DNA of 64,000 nt from NCBI RefSeq assembly GCF_024868665.1, contig NC_079900.1, forward strand, positions 25,816,216 through 25,880,215, given 5' to 3'. Source of the DNA: Triplophysa rosa (lineage: Eukaryota > Chordata > Actinopteri > Cypriniformes > Nemacheilidae). Position numbers and translations under genes: made by a program. Shown in pieces: positions 31,739 to 43,582 of this stretch (position 1 is the stretch's first letter; every line of letters begins with the position of its first letter). The notes below the pieces were generated by a model that ran no database searches, was not told where the DNA came from, and saw only the letters and a program-made list of their open reading frames with translations.

Positions 31739-33254
31739 GCACGCACACACTGTCAGATTACAGCTCCACACAGTTTCTATTGCATACTGTCACTGTGATA
31801 TTATACACAATGTTTCACACAGCGCTGTGCTGGGCCAGATGAAAAAAAATCTATACATTTCCTGACGAAGATGTGATTTGTGCTTATCTGTGTGTAAATC
31901 TCACTGTCATGCTGCTGGTTGTGGTTGATGTGAGGGGTTTTTAGGGCATTGCTGCTTCCATGGGTTAAAGCAAAAACCTGAGCCTGAACTTTTTTTGCGG
32001 GGTTGCTACACACATTCGCAGGGTTATTTGTCAAACAAAAATGAACATTATTTGAACATTATTTCCCTTGAAACTAACTAGTAACATGCAGTTTTTGAGC
32101 TTCTCAGACAGACGTTTCTTAAACTTTGATGCTATGGCATGTGTGTACGGATCACAGAATGACTCGAAAGAAGTGGGGGGATAATAACCCACAAAACCAG
32201 TTTTATGCAATTATGGTATATAAAAACAAAAACATAGCTTAAAAATCCTACTTTTTAAACAGAAAAAAATAAGACTCACATTTTTTGTCCTATTGAGGGT
32301 AGCATTTTGAGAGCAAAATAAAGTGACTAGATCTGATTCATTTTGTACTCTTCTAAACTATGTTGTGCTCTAGTAGTAATTTAAACATTAGTTTCATAGG
32401 TATTAATTGTGATGAAATGGCACAATTCACATCCACAACACATAGTCATGAGATCACAGTTGGTCAAAGCAGGTTAGCATAAATGAGCCCTCATCACCTT
32501 TTTCAGCTCGTTTTTTTTTTATTTATAATAATTGGAGGCAGATCACAAAAACGACCATGTTTATGACTTAGCTCTGTAAGATAGGTGCAATAAGCTGTGA
32601 AAAAGTTTGAAGACGCTATAGAAATCAAACCTTGATATCTTGATTGCAGTTAGCGCGCGTGTGTGTCGCGCATAAGTGGAAGCGGAGGTCTGATTAGATG
32701 ATTTGCAGAAACAACACAACGTTATCGATCTTTATGTCACGGTCTCCAATTTGTGTAGGTCTTATTTGTAATGGACTTAAAAGCTGCCCCCGCTTCAGGC
32801 TGTTTGCTTGCTACTGTCCAACATGATGTCTCCACTCCGGCAACCACACACCAAGACCCGCCCCATTTTAATTCTGATTGGCTAGTAATGTTCGTTTGGT
32901 TGAGAGTGATAGCTGTGTTCCTCTCATACCATCGGTAGGCGAACTTATGAACTGGAACTGTTATCAAGAAGCTTTTTTAAATGTAATCTTTTTTTAAAGA
33001 AACTTTTTCTCCCCCGGCAAAAAAAGTAAAAAACTTTAAGCCCTGTGCGTCGTTCTCATTATAACACAGCATGGACCGCTGTCTAAAAAAACTGTTTACC
33101 TACACAGCTTTGTTAGTATGTCTCTCTTCTTTCTAACACTGTCGAGACAAACGTCTTGTTCTTAATGGGTTTGTCGTATCCAGTGTGGACAAAATGTAAA
33201 ATTATAATGGATTCTAATGCGTTCTATTTTCTTTTGTCGTGTCACGTCCAGTGT
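29830..33254. other. Long unassigned spacer
   Basis: About 3.4 kb without a gene or element end that I can support. It includes an AC microsatellite (31691-31750) and AT-rich runs. Short frames have no motifs. Possible intronic or intergenic host DNA. Confidence 0.45.
31691..31750. repeat. AC microsatellite
   Basis: About 22 AC units followed by CGCACGCACGCACACAC. Confidence 0.95.
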
Positions 33255-33729
33255 AGAAACTGTCATGAATCGTGTGCGAAAGAGAACCCAATTGCAGGCA
33301 GCAGTGAAGGGGTTAACAAAAACAAGACTTTATTTACATAAAACACAAAACAAAACCCACGATGGGGAAAAATTCAATACAATAAGATAATGCCAGGACG
33401 AAGACTTACTAACACTAAACTTAAAATAAACACTAGATAAACCAAACTAAACGCTTACTAAGACTGACAGGACACTCCAAATGGACCACGAGCACGGGAG
33501 AAACAGGTAATCAGGATACAAATAACAAGGACCGCCACCGAAGACACCATATACAATGCACGAGCAACAAGACAATGAAACATGAGGGTATATAAAGGCA
33601 AGACAAAGGAGGGATAACGAGCTAGGACAGGTGGGAAACATTAGACACGGACGGGAAACAATACAGGAAACGAGAGGGGCGGGGCCACTGACGAGACAAC
33701 ACATAAGTAAAAACAAACAACTCATGGTT

Positions 33730-33955
33730 CCCTATTGATACTTCACTCGTACTGCGTAGCAGGACGCTATGGGAAAACTCCTTTTTCTCCGATGACTGAA
33801 GCTTTACAATAACGCAGTGAATACTGCACGGCCATTGGTGCTTGCAAAGTAAAATTTTGAGCCAATGGCAGCGAAGCTGCACGGACCTATGGCGATGGTG
33901 CCCGCCAAAATGGGCGGGGCTTATGGCTATATAAGCAGACACATCACCGTAGGGT
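33730..33955 (+). repeat. Left inverted terminal repeat and promoter region of DIRS
   Basis: Contains ACTGCGTAGCAGGACGCTAT, CCAAT-type boxes and GGCTATATAAGCAGACAC, a TATA-like sequence about 200 bases before the first gag codon. Its inverted copy is at 39085-39292. Confidence 0.8.
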
Positions 33956-34133
33956 CCTCAGATTTCTTCTCCTTCAGCGACGACTTCTACCTCGCTACTC
34001 TGACTGATAGCTTCTCCGTCGGAAAAAGCACTGCAGCGGACTGGACCTCTCTGCTCAGCGATTCGCTGATCTCAGCAGCGCCGGTTCCTGTTCCCTGCCG
34101 CCATCCGGCAAGCTCTAAAAAAGCAAATTTCCA

Positions 34134-35581
34134 TTGAGCAAATTTCCTGCGGCGTTGTTGCAAATGCCGCGCCGTCACTGTCATTCGTGTGGGATTTCCC
34201 TGCACGCCGCTGATGGTCACGGCGAGTGCGTCTCATGCTTGGGAGTTTCCCATGCTCAAGACGCACTCAGAGAGACGGAATGCCCTCATTGCGAGAACAT
34301 GAGTCTCTCCTCTCTGCGCTCGCGGATAGCTTTCTTCTCAGAGAGCGAATCTGCTTCTCGATCCCTCCCGCTTCACTCTACGGAGACGAAGCAGCGGGGT
34401 AGAGGAACTAAGCGCTCGGGGAAGCGCGAGCTCACGTCCCCTCGGCGTGCCTCGCCTTCTCCATAGAGAGAAAATTCGCCGGTTTGTTTTTCCCAGGCCG
34501 ACCAGCATCCGCCGGCGGCATGGTCTCGTTTGGCGGAAGCGAATTCGAGGAAGACGACAGCATGTCGTTAGCGGCTTCAGACGGGGAGGAGCTGTCGGGC
34601 TCGGTTTTTGACCTCGCCCCCCTGCCATCTATAGAGCACAGCGAACCCGCGCCGGGTCTAGATTCTGAGCTTTTTCGGGTCCTTACTAAGGCTGTGGAGG
34701 AGCTGGGCTTAGAGTGGTCCTCTCCGGAGGAACCCGCTCGCAGCCGCCTGGACGAATGGTTCCTGCCGGGGCACCGCCAAGCCCCTCGTCAACGAACTTC
34801 ACCGTTCTTCCCGGAGGTTCATGATGAACTCACCAGGTCATGGCGCGCTCCCTACTCAGCCCATCTACGACCCTCTTCTTCCTCCGCTCTCACCTCGGTT
34901 GACGGCGCGGAAGAAAAAGGATATGAGAAGCTACCTCCCCTGGATGAGTTGGTGGCCGCACATCTGTGTCCGCCCTCAGCCATCGGTTGGACGGCAAAAG
35001 CGGCCCATCCCTCCAAGCCCTGCAAAACCACCTCGGCCCTCGCTGGATGAGCATTCTCATCCGCCGGCCAAGCGGCTTCAGCATTGCATTCCATGGCAGT
35101 GCTTCAAGTGTACCAGGCCAAACTCCTCCAGGGCATGGACGGGTCCGGTACAGATATCGCGCCCTTCAAAGAGCTGCGGAGCGCGACGGATCTCGCCCTA
35201 CGCGCCACCAAGGCCACAGCCCAGGCGATAGGCAGATCGATGGCCAGTCTCGTGGTGCTCGAGCTGACGCTCACAGAGATCAAGGAAGCAGACAAGGTCC
35301 CCTTCCTCGATGCTCCAATATCCGCTGCCGGCCTCTTCGGACCAGCAGTGGAGGGTTTTGCGGAACGCTTCACCGCAGCGCAGAAATCCAGACCTGCGTC
35401 GGCTCGCCCCAGGCCAGCACCAACTCAGCAGCCGGTGAAGGCCACGCCCCCCGCTGCCCAGAAGGTAACAGGAGCTGAGACGCATCAACGATCTCGCTCC
35501 GGGAGACGTTTCCCCCACCCTCAGCGTCAGGAACCCCGGCCAAAGATCACGCTGGACCCTGCGCCTCAGGTACCATCCTGA
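34134..35581 (+). pseudogene. DIRS gag-like gene, broken
   Basis: Three open pieces. The first (34134-34466) starts MSKFPAALLQMPRRHCHSCG and has paired CxxC motifs (CHSCG, CVSCLG, CPHC) suggestive of metal binding. The second (34484-35047) lies in another frame and includes DDSMSLAASDGEELSGSVFD. The third (35051-35581) continues that frame after a TGA at 35048-35050 and includes ELRSATDLALRATKATAQAI and VPFLDAPIS. The first frame ends at TAG 34464-34466, so at least one frameshift and one nonsense change are needed to explain it. The product would be the structural protein. The same blocks recur in copy A. Confidence 0.7.
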
Positions 35582-35648
35582 GACCGAGGAAAGGAAGAGG
35601 AAGGGACCGTGTCTCGGTGCGGCTGGACCTCCTTCAAAGAAGGCTCTT

Positions 35649-37748
35649 TTGTTCGCCCAAACACCCCGTTCTGTTCCAGGTGCCGGCGAAAATGTGTTTT
35701 TGTTGCAAAATGTGAATACCGGGTCTGTTCTAACACCCGCACAACCCACCGCTGTTATAGCGGGCACTTATATAAAACACAAACATAGTCAGAAAAAGAG
35801 CAACCTTTCTCTTCCACTCTCCTCAGGAGTCAAACCCCCGAAAGGCGGCATACCTCCCCAATGCATTCAACCCCTTGCCATACGGGCTGAGGCCTGGCGG
35901 GCCATCCCCGGGATATCGGATTGGGTAATGGGAATAATATCTCAAGGATATTCACTCCAGTTCGCTCGCAGACCCCCGCGTTTCCGCGGGATGATCACCA
36001 CCCGAGTCCAGAGCGCGAATTCACACGTTCTGCGCACGGAGTTGGTGAACTTACTGGACAAAGGAGCCATAGAACCGGTTCCTCCAGATCAAACCAAGTC
36101 AGGCTTCTACAGCCGCTACTTCCTCGTACCCAAAAAGGATGGCTGTCTCTGCCCCATCCTCGATCTCAGACATCTGAACCGCGCCCTTATGAAACGGCGT
36201 TTCAGAATGATTACACTGAAACAGATCCTCTCGCAGATACACCCAGGGGACTGGTTCTTCTCCCTGGATCTGAAAGACGCATACTTCCACATCCAGATAG
36301 CCCCCCATCACAGATGATTCTTGAGATTCGCCTACGAAGGGGTTGCATATCAATACATGGTCCTTCCATTTGGACTGTCTCTAGCTCCCCGCACTTTCAC
36401 GAAGTGCATGGACGCGGCTCTATCCCCTCTCAGGCAGACGGGAATCCGCATTCTGAACTACCTCGACGACTGGCTTGTTCTAGCACAGTCAGAGGAAGAG
36501 CTAAGGTCCCACAGGTCCCTCCTCCTCAGTCACCTGGAATGCCTGGGGCTCAGAATCAACCTTGCCAAAAGCGCTCTGTCCCCTAGCCAACGGATTTCGT
36601 TCCTGGCGGCGGTTTTCGATTCGAACCGTCTGACGGCCAGAAACGCGCCAGACTGTGCCCTAGCCATTCAGCAGCTCGCAGCCTCTTTTACGCCCGGAGT
36701 GTCACGCTCCCTCAAGGCGTTTCAGAAGATGCTGGGTCTCATGGCCTCCGCATCTCAAGTACTGCAGTTGGGCGTTCTTCGGATGCGTCCTCTGCAGTAC
36801 TGGCTGAAACCGAGAGTTCCGCCTCACGCTTGGCGTCTCGGACGCCTACGCATCTGGGTGGATCAGGTCTGTGTAACAGCTCTAGCCCCATGGAGGGATC
36901 CTCTTTGGTTGGAGCAGGGTGTGCCCCTGGGCACCACATGCAGACGAAAGGTGGTCACAACAGATGCCTCCAAAACGGGTTGGGGGGCTCTGTGCGATGG
37001 CACACCGGCCTTCGGCCACTGGCCGATTCAGGAAAAGGGCCTACACATCAACTGCCTAGAAATGCAGGCAGTATGGCTGGCTCTTCGCCACTTCCTGCCG
37101 GTCTTATGGGACCGCCACGTCTTAGTCCGATCAGACAGCATGACAGTGGTGTCCTACATAAATCACCAGGGAGGCCTCTCCTCAAGACGCCTTTTCTCCC
37201 TGGTACTTTGCCTCTTGGAATGGGCTCAGTGCAATCTGCGCTCACTAAGGGCAACTCATGTGCCAGGCAGACTGAACCAGGGAGCAGATATGCTATCTCG
37301 GAGCAACGTCCCTTCAGAGGAATGGACGCTCCACCCCAAGTCGATTCAGAAAATTTGGGAAGTCTTCGGCAAGGCAGAAATCGACCTTTTTGCCTCAAAA
37401 GACAACACTCATTGCCCAACCTATTTTTCGAAGGACAGGGATGTCTTGGCCCACAACTGGCCCAACCGGCTCCTCTATGCCTTCCCCCCGATCGCTCACA
37501 TACCACAGACGATCAGGAGGATCAGAGAACAGGCGCACAAGGTGCTGTTCGTAGCCCCACTCTGGAAGAACCAGCCCTGTGTTGCGCAACTGTCTCAGCT
37601 GCTCGTAGCAGCCCCGTGGCCTATTCCCCTGAGACAGGACCTCCTCTCTCAGGCAGGCAACACGATTTGGCACCCCCAGCCAGAGCTGTGGGCTCTGCAC
37701 CTTTGGCCTCTCGACGGGAGCCTACGGTCCTCCCCGAGAGTGTCATGA
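35649..37748 (+). pseudogene. DIRS reverse transcriptase / RNase H gene with one stop
   Basis: One frame from about 35649 to the TGA at 37746-37748, interrupted only by TGA at 36315-36317. RT motifs: KSGFYSRYFLVPKKDG, FSLDLKDAYFHIQI, LPFGLSLAPRTFTK and the catalytic LNYLDDWLVLA. RNase H: TDASKTGWGAL, NCLEMQAVWLAL and RSDSMTVVSYINHQ. After it, EIDLFASKDNTHCPTYFSKD to VLFVAPLW corresponds to the extra region of DIRS pol where a methyltransferase-like domain has been described; no catalytic motif for that activity is evident. The stop lies between the first and second aspartate-bearing RT blocks and abolishes the enzyme. A CGA-to-TGA change at a CpG is the simplest origin. The start is uncertain. 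Confidence 0.88.
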
Positions 37749-38739
37749 ACACAATATCACAGGCTAGAGCTCCGTCTACTAGACGACTCTATAACCTCAA
37801 GTGGTCTGTCTTCTCCACCTGGTGTACAACCTTCGGTGCAGACCCAGAATCCTGTGACATATCACTAATTCTGTCCTTCCTGCAAGAGCTGTTGGATAAG
37901 GGCCGCTCCCCTTCCACGCTCAAGGTCTATGTGGCAGCAATTGCAGCTTCTCATGCCCCCATAGCGGGCCAAGGAGTGGGAAAGAATGACTTGGTCATTC
38001 GTTTCTTGAAGGGTTCCAGGCGGCTACGCCCCCCTCGCCCCCTCATCATTCCCATATGGGATCTGCCCACGGTGTTGAGAGCTCTGAAGGGCCCTTCCTT
38101 CGAGCCTCTACAGTCTGCGGACCTCCGTCCCTTAACGCTTAAAACCGCTCTGCTGCTAGCATTAGCATCGGTAAAACGTGTGGGCAATCTACAGGCGCTC
38201 TCTGTGAGCCCCTCCTGTCTTGAGTTTGGGCCTGACAACTCTAAGGTAGTCCTCAAACCTAGACATGGTTACGTACCTAAGGTGCTCTCTACTCCATTTA
38301 GAGCACAGGTAGTGACACTTTCCGCGCTCCCCTCCTCCGAGCAGGACCCGGAGCTGAATCTGCTCTGTCCAGTCGGAGCGCTTAAGATCTACATTGAGCG
38401 TTCCGCCCCATTCAGGCGGTCGGAACAGCTTTTTGTCTGCTTTGGCAACCGCACCAGAGGGTCTCCGGTCACGAAGCATAGACGGTCTCCGGTCACGAAG
38501 CATAGACTATCTAAATGGATAATTGAGGCTATCGCGCTGGCATACTCTTCCTTGGGCCTTCTATGCCCCACGGGGATTAGAGCCCATTCTACTAGAGGTG
38601 TCACCTCTTCCTGGGCATGGTCTAGCGGAGTCTCCATAGCGGATATTTGTGTGGCGGCCTGATGGCTGCGCCTTCCACATATACCAGTTTCTACAGTCTG
38701 GACGTTCCGGCCTTACAGGCCCGGGTCCTTTCTGCTTAA
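37745..38739 (+). pseudogene. DIRS tyrosine recombinase gene with frameshift near the end
   Basis: The likely start ATG at 37745 overlaps the RT stop as ATGA. It begins MNTISQARAPSTRRLYNLKW (core-binding, SAM-like domain), then LASVKRVGNLQALSV with the first catalytic Arg, the RHGYVPKVL block, and GIRAHSTRGVTSSW containing the HxxR box. The frame meets TGA at 38660-38662; a two-base insertion there explains this, because the next frame continues with a TSFYSLDV block holding the candidate nucleophilic Tyr and stops at 38737-38739. A 24-bp tandem duplication at 38460-38507 adds eight residues (RSPVTKHR). Recombinases of this class resolve circular DIRS DNA into the genome. Confidence 0.85.
38460..38507 (+). 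repeat. 24-bp tandem duplication inside recombinase
   Basis: GGTCTCCGGTCACGAAGCAT plus AGAC occurs twice without spacer (38460-38483, 38484-38507). It keeps the frame. Confidence 0.95.
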
Positions 38740-38940
38740 GACTACTGCTGGGCTGGGGTTGCCCTCAACCACACCAGCACCTAGCACACTACTGGGACGA
38801 TTAACCGGATTAGGCCACCTATTAGCTTGGCTTTTCCGCCTTCCACAGGATTCCCTGCCTCATACCTATCCTCAAGCCACGGCTTCGGGATTATATGATG
38901 TTTTCGCTCCACTTGTAGCACGGCGGGATTATACTGGTTC

Positions 38941-39340
38941 CCCATAGCGTCCTGCTACGCAGTACGAGTGAAGTATCGATAGGGAACGTACTCGGTTACT
39001 AACGTAACCTCGGTTCCCTGAGATACGGGAACGAGTACTGCGTTCCTGGCCGTGCTTACAAGCTGCATATGGTCGTCGCTTCATCCCTACGGTGATGTGT
39101 CTGCTTATATAGCTATAAGCCCCGCCCATCTTGGTGGGCACCATCGCCATAGGTCCGTGCAGCTTCGCTGCCATTGGCTCAAAGTTTTACTTTGCAAGCA
39201 CCAATGGCCGTGCAGTATTCACTGCGTTATTGTAAAGCTTCAGTCATCGGAGAAAAATTAGTTTTCCCATAGCGTCCTGCTACGCAGTACTCGTTCCCGT
39301 ATCTCAGGGAACCGAGGTTACGTTAGTAACCGAGTACGTT
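38941..39340 (+). repeat. DIRS internal complementary region and right terminal repeat
   Basis: Successively: the complement of the element's left end (38941-38986), the complement of its right end (38985-39043), then the long inverted terminal repeat (39085-39292) and the 59-base right extension. The layout matches the circular-junction model for DIRS. Confidence 0.9.
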
Positions 39341-39427
39341 TTCTCACATAAAACCTAAGGGCTCTGCCCCGATCCCGCCACACGACTAGAAATTCAGAAA
39401 CAGGAAGGTGGGACCGTGACAAGAAAC

Positions 39428-40720
39428 AGTGTAATAAAATCATTTGAACTCAAATGAATATTCCATGCTTGTTTATTTATTTACTTGTTAAATAGCTGTT
39501 TTTTGGTTCTTCTGTGTTCAAAAAAATCTAATGATTATTCAGTTATCTGTATTCCATCAGCATTCAGCAGCTTTGATTTACTGATTCAAATGAGAGATAT
39601 GATAGTAAACAGCCATGTGCAGATGTTTGGGTGTTGATTTTCTGTAATGTCCTGTGTTTCTATAAGGGATTCAATTAGAGAGATAAATATATAAACCAAA
39701 CGCATTAGCAAGGTCAACCTGTTCATAAAAGTCCCATCTGTGCTCAATTCAGCCATTGAACAATAAACACAAGGCTTTTATTTTTAAGCAGATGCCTACA
39801 AGTAATTTCAGGCAGCCAGAGCCATTTAAAATACAGCTACAGGATAATTTAAGAGACCACGTATTTTCATGTATTTAGGCAATTCCAGTCCAGTATCTGT
39901 TGAATTTCAGAAATTTAAAGTCACCCAACAGCAATGTGAAAGACTGAGACAATGCAAAGACACACAATAAATAAGGCGTATACTCCTTTTGAGCTGATCC
40001 TGAAATTTAAATGTAAGTACATTAGTATTGTGTTGCTTAAACATGAATGTGAATTTTACTTTTACCTAAACACAAACATATAAATAGTTAATTCAGAAAA
40101 AAACGCAAATAATTTGGAATGGTCTCTTATACAGTCACTAAAAACATATTGATCTTGTGTTTGCTGCTATTCTATGATGGTTTATGATAGGTGCTCCATA
40201 TGGGATGTTTCCTGCATATACCTAAATGTATGAAATGTACAGAGTGACAGAAGTCTGGTTTGTTTCCTTGAGTTGTACACAAATTACAGTAGATCCACAC
40301 AATGGATTCTCTTTGGCACTTTATACTCATTAGAGATTAGATGGTTAGAAGGAAACCACTTCTGAGAAATAATAACTCAAGACAGCAGTTTCCTAAAAGC
40401 ATGCGATGAACCTAAAAGCTTCTGGAAAACATTTATTTGTAAAGCACTATGTTACCACAAAACAAATAAAACGGCCCAATATCCGAGAAACACTACCCGC
40501 CACACCTTCAATTAGCAGCTGAACTACAGACACGTTTCCAATTTAGGAGCACAAATGAACAAGAACAGGCAAAAACACTAGCAACGTTTACATGGACACA
40601 TTTTGTTTAAATCAAAAAGATATCCTTCCGATTGAGGCATCTGAACGTAATCTTTACATATATGTGTGTTTATATGTGACAAGCCTTAAATAAGATTTGA
40701 TCTTTTGACATGCGCACAAT
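39428..40720. other. Unassigned spacer
   Basis: AT-rich host-like DNA; no gene, tandem repeat or element end recognised. Confidence 0.45.
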
Positions 40721-41751
40721 GGGCCTCATTCATGAAACACGAGCAGAATGATTTTTGTCACGGCTCGGCGCGTGGCGGAAGAACCCAAATGCAGGCAGGC
40801 AGTGAAGGGGTTAACAAACAAGACTTTATTAAACACAAACCGCAAAACAAACACCCTCAATGGGGGGGGGGAAACGAAACTAAGAGATACTGTATATATA
40901 TAAAACAAAAGACTTCCCACGTGGGGGCAAAACAAAAACAAGAACAGCAAAACTAAACTAAAGGACACGACCAGACGTCTTACACCACGACACGACACGA
41001 CACGACACGACATGGTAGAACACAAAACTCACAGAACACGGGCAAGGCTGGGAACAGGAACACTGGACGAGGTACAAAGCACATACACAGTACAATCCAT
41101 GAGCACAAGACAAAGAAACATGAGGGCATTTATAGGCAAGACAAACGAGGGATAATTACACAGGGCAGGTGAGGAACATTAGACACGAGAGGGAAGCAAT
41201 ACATGAAACGAGAGGGGCGGGGCCAATGACGAGACACGAGAAAACACATGAGATGTAAAACATACACAACTCATGGCTTTCTCACATAAAACCTAAGGGC
41301 TCTGTCCCGATCCTGCCACATGGCTAGAAATTCATAAACAAGAAGGTAGGACCGTGACAGATTTTTTGTGTAAATCGTTCGTAAAGACGTTTTGATGTAA
41401 ATTTTCGGATTCATGGAAATGTTCATATTTTCAAAATGTTAGTTGGTACGAAAGTAATTTACACCTGCTCCCTACCATGTATAAATGGTTCGTAAAATAT
41501 TCAAACATTCTGTATTCTTTTAGACAAACTGATCACACTGCATTTTGATGCACCATGTATCATAATGATATTTCACGAGTTCTTTTGCCCTGTCTTTTTC
41601 ATTTTTTATTTTTAAACTCTAAAACGCAGAGCTCGTCACTGTCCTTTTTTACACAGCCGATGAGAATGAAGGAGAGGTGGGACAAACACTACATTGACCA
41701 ACCATCATACACAACAATGGAGTTGTTAATATTAATAAACAAGTAATATTG

Positions 41752-41792
<41 letters not shown>

Positions 41793-41998
41793 AAGTTAAT
41801 ATTGCTGGTTACTGCATTTTTATATTCAGTAATATACTTTAAAATAAGAAACTAGTAACGTAACTGTCGTGGATATTCTAAATCACAGCAATTGTGAGTA
41901 ATTGTGAATCCGGAGGAAAGTTTTCGGGAAGGTCCATTTTACGTGCAAATTACTCGAAATGTACACATATATTAACAAATGTTTCATGAATGAGACCC
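40721..41998. mobile_element. MITE with GGGCCTCATTCATGA termini
   Basis: GGGCCTCATTCATGAAACA at the left mirrors TGTTTCATGAATGAGACCC at the right, with AAT on both sides (40718-40720 and 41999-42001). Without the LTR inserted at 40756 it is about 670 bases and non-coding. It holds a TA microsatellite at 41759-41789. The superfamily is uncertain; a 3-bp duplication would suit PIF/Harbinger or ISL2EU-like elements. Confidence 0.65.
40756..41359 (-). repeat. Solo LTR, gag-only family (subfamily variant)
   Basis: 604 bases with TGTCACGG...CCGTGACA ends and the GAACCCAAATGCAGGCAG block. GATTTT flanks both sides (40750-40755 and 41360-41365). It is intact and provides the reference for the LTR split by DIRS. 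Confidence 0.88.
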
Positions 41999-42001
41999 AA
42001 T

Positions 42002-42372
42002 GCACGAATATACTGTACACACTGTTACAGCATTCTAGCCATCCTCATACCATTGCCTCTTTATTTGTAAGAGCATAAAGAGACGATGTACGTTCGACTT
42101 CTTGGCGCGCTGCACACACTTACCGGCGTATAACACTAAAGTACCACAAGAGCGATTCAAACGCACATGAAGCAGTTGTTTTCGAATCATGCAGCCAGCC
42201 TGCAGAGTGCCGCACAAGGATGAACAAACTCTCTGTGCATGTTGATCAAATTGGCCATTTTTATTCTGACTGAGGTGTTTATATGGAGCATTTTTATTCA
42301 GATTGGACTTTTAAACCGATTACAATCAGATTTCAATGGTCAACGCAGTTTCTACCCCAGGAATGTTTACAG

Positions 42373-42418
<46 letters not shown>

Positions 42419-42684
42419 NNNNNNNNNNNNNNNNNNNNNNNNNNNNNNNNNNNNNNNNNNNNNNNNNNNNNNNNNNNNNNNNNNNNNNNNNNNNNNNNNN
42501 NNNNNNNNNNNNNNNNNNNNNNNNNNNNNNNNNNATATATATATATACAGTATATACTGTATGTGTGTATATACAACCATTATACAGACATATTATATTA
42601 TACAGAGACCATTCAAAATGGTCATGTCAAATCACCATTTCTAGATGGCCATTAGAATATACAGTATAGATATATGCTCTATAT
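42002..42684. other. Spacer with TA microsatellite and assembly gap
   Basis: A TA tract from about 42375 runs into 116 N (42419-42534) and resumes to about 42560. No gene is present; open frames over the tract are artefacts. Confidence 0.85.
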
Positions 42685-43582
42685 CAGTGGTCACCAACCC
42701 TGCTCCTGGAGATCGACCGTCCTGAAGATTTTCGTTCAGGCTCCAGAGCTCTTTGCACCCTGCTCGGTGTCCCACTGTTTCCCCAGAGCGGCGCAGGTCT
42801 GGCGAGTTCGGGTTATCTTTTGGCTGGCTGAGTGGAGTTTTCTTTCCCTGGATGCCCGGAGGCTACCGCTTCTCACCCTCACTGGAGGAGTTCTCTCTCG
42901 TGGAGGACCCCGCTCTTTTCCGGGTCCGGTTCGGGAGAGACACCATTCATCCACGGCGTTAGATCACAGTAGCTCTTTTCAGGCTAGTGGCTCGGAGTTT
43001 CTCATAGAGTCTCGTTCGGGGATGTGAACTCAGATTTTCTCACGGATTCACCTTTCGAGGTTGTGGTACAGACCCTTTCACGGATTCTCACTTCGGGGCT
43101 TGTTTCACGGAGCTTGTCATAGACTTCTTCTCTGCGTGGGTGGATTAACGAACGTTTTCCTACGTGAGTGAGTTGGCAACGGCCTCTGGATTTACTAACT
43201 TTTCTCTACATGAGTGAGTTGGCAACGGCCTCTGGATTTACAAACTTTTCTCTACATGAGTGAGTTGGCAACGGCCTCTGGATTTACGAACTTCTTCATT
43301 CGTGAGTGAGTTGGCATCGGCCTCTGGATTAGCAGACCGTTTACATGTATTAGTTTCTCTTTATCCATTGTTTTTTTTCCCCCAAATATTTTCGCGGCCG
43401 AGCGCTCGAGCCTGTTTTTGCTATTATTGTGGTTTTTCTCTGTGTGACTCTGTGGAGTATCTTGAGCTAATAAAGCCTTGTTATCCTGCATCTGACTCCG
43501 GCCTTACTTCCATAACAGAAGCAGGGTTGGAGCTGCAGTCTGCAGGACGGTCGATCTCCAGGAAGAGGGTTGGTGACCACTG
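42685..43582. mobile_element. hAT-type element with LTR-like interior
   Basis: CAGTGGTCACCAACCCTGCT and AGGGTTGGTGACCACTG ends with perfect 8-bp duplication CTCTATAT (42677-42684 and 43583-43590). The TIR continues with GGAGATCGACCGTCCTG. The interior holds a 46-bp tandem repeat and, near the right, AATAAAGCCTTGTTATCCTG then CATAACA, which looks like the end of an LTR. A composite of hAT MITE and LTR is possible. There is no coding frame of note. Confidence 0.82.
43163..43345 (+). repeat. 46-bp tandem repeat, about four units
   Basis: The unit carries GAGTGAGTTGGCAACGGCCT and CTGGATTTAC; units diverge slightly toward the right. Confidence 0.85.

Larger units (their letters stand above)
33728..39340 (+). 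mobile_element. DIRS1-like retrotransposon, near complete
   Basis: 5.6 kb with gag, RT/RNase H and tyrosine recombinase genes in DIRS order. The left region 33730-33955 is the inverted counterpart of about 39085-39292. The block 38941-38986 is the reverse complement of the left end, and 38985-39043 is the exact reverse complement of the last 59 bases (39282-39340). This is the internal complementary region by which DIRS elements circularise. There is no target duplication, as expected for recombinase-mediated insertion. Each gene has at least one lesion. Confidence 0.93.
33261..39421 (-). repeat. Solo LTR split by a DIRS element
   Basis: The two halves, 33261-33727 and 39341-39421, align end to end with the uninterrupted LTR at 40756-41359 (GGGGTTAACAAA block on the left, TTCTCACATAAAACCTAAGG block on the right). 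The outer ends are flanked by AGAAAC on both sides (33255-33260 and 39422-39427), so the LTR was a normal insertion before DIRS entered it. Confidence 0.88.

Noticed and set aside
36830..37744. N-terminal 300 codons of the long frame leading into the recombinase
   Set aside because: It overlaps the RNase H gene, whose motifs are in the other frame; the recombinase similarity starts only around 37745.
42239..42669. Frames spanning the N gap with IYIYIY peptides
   Set aside because: TA microsatellite and gap, not coding.
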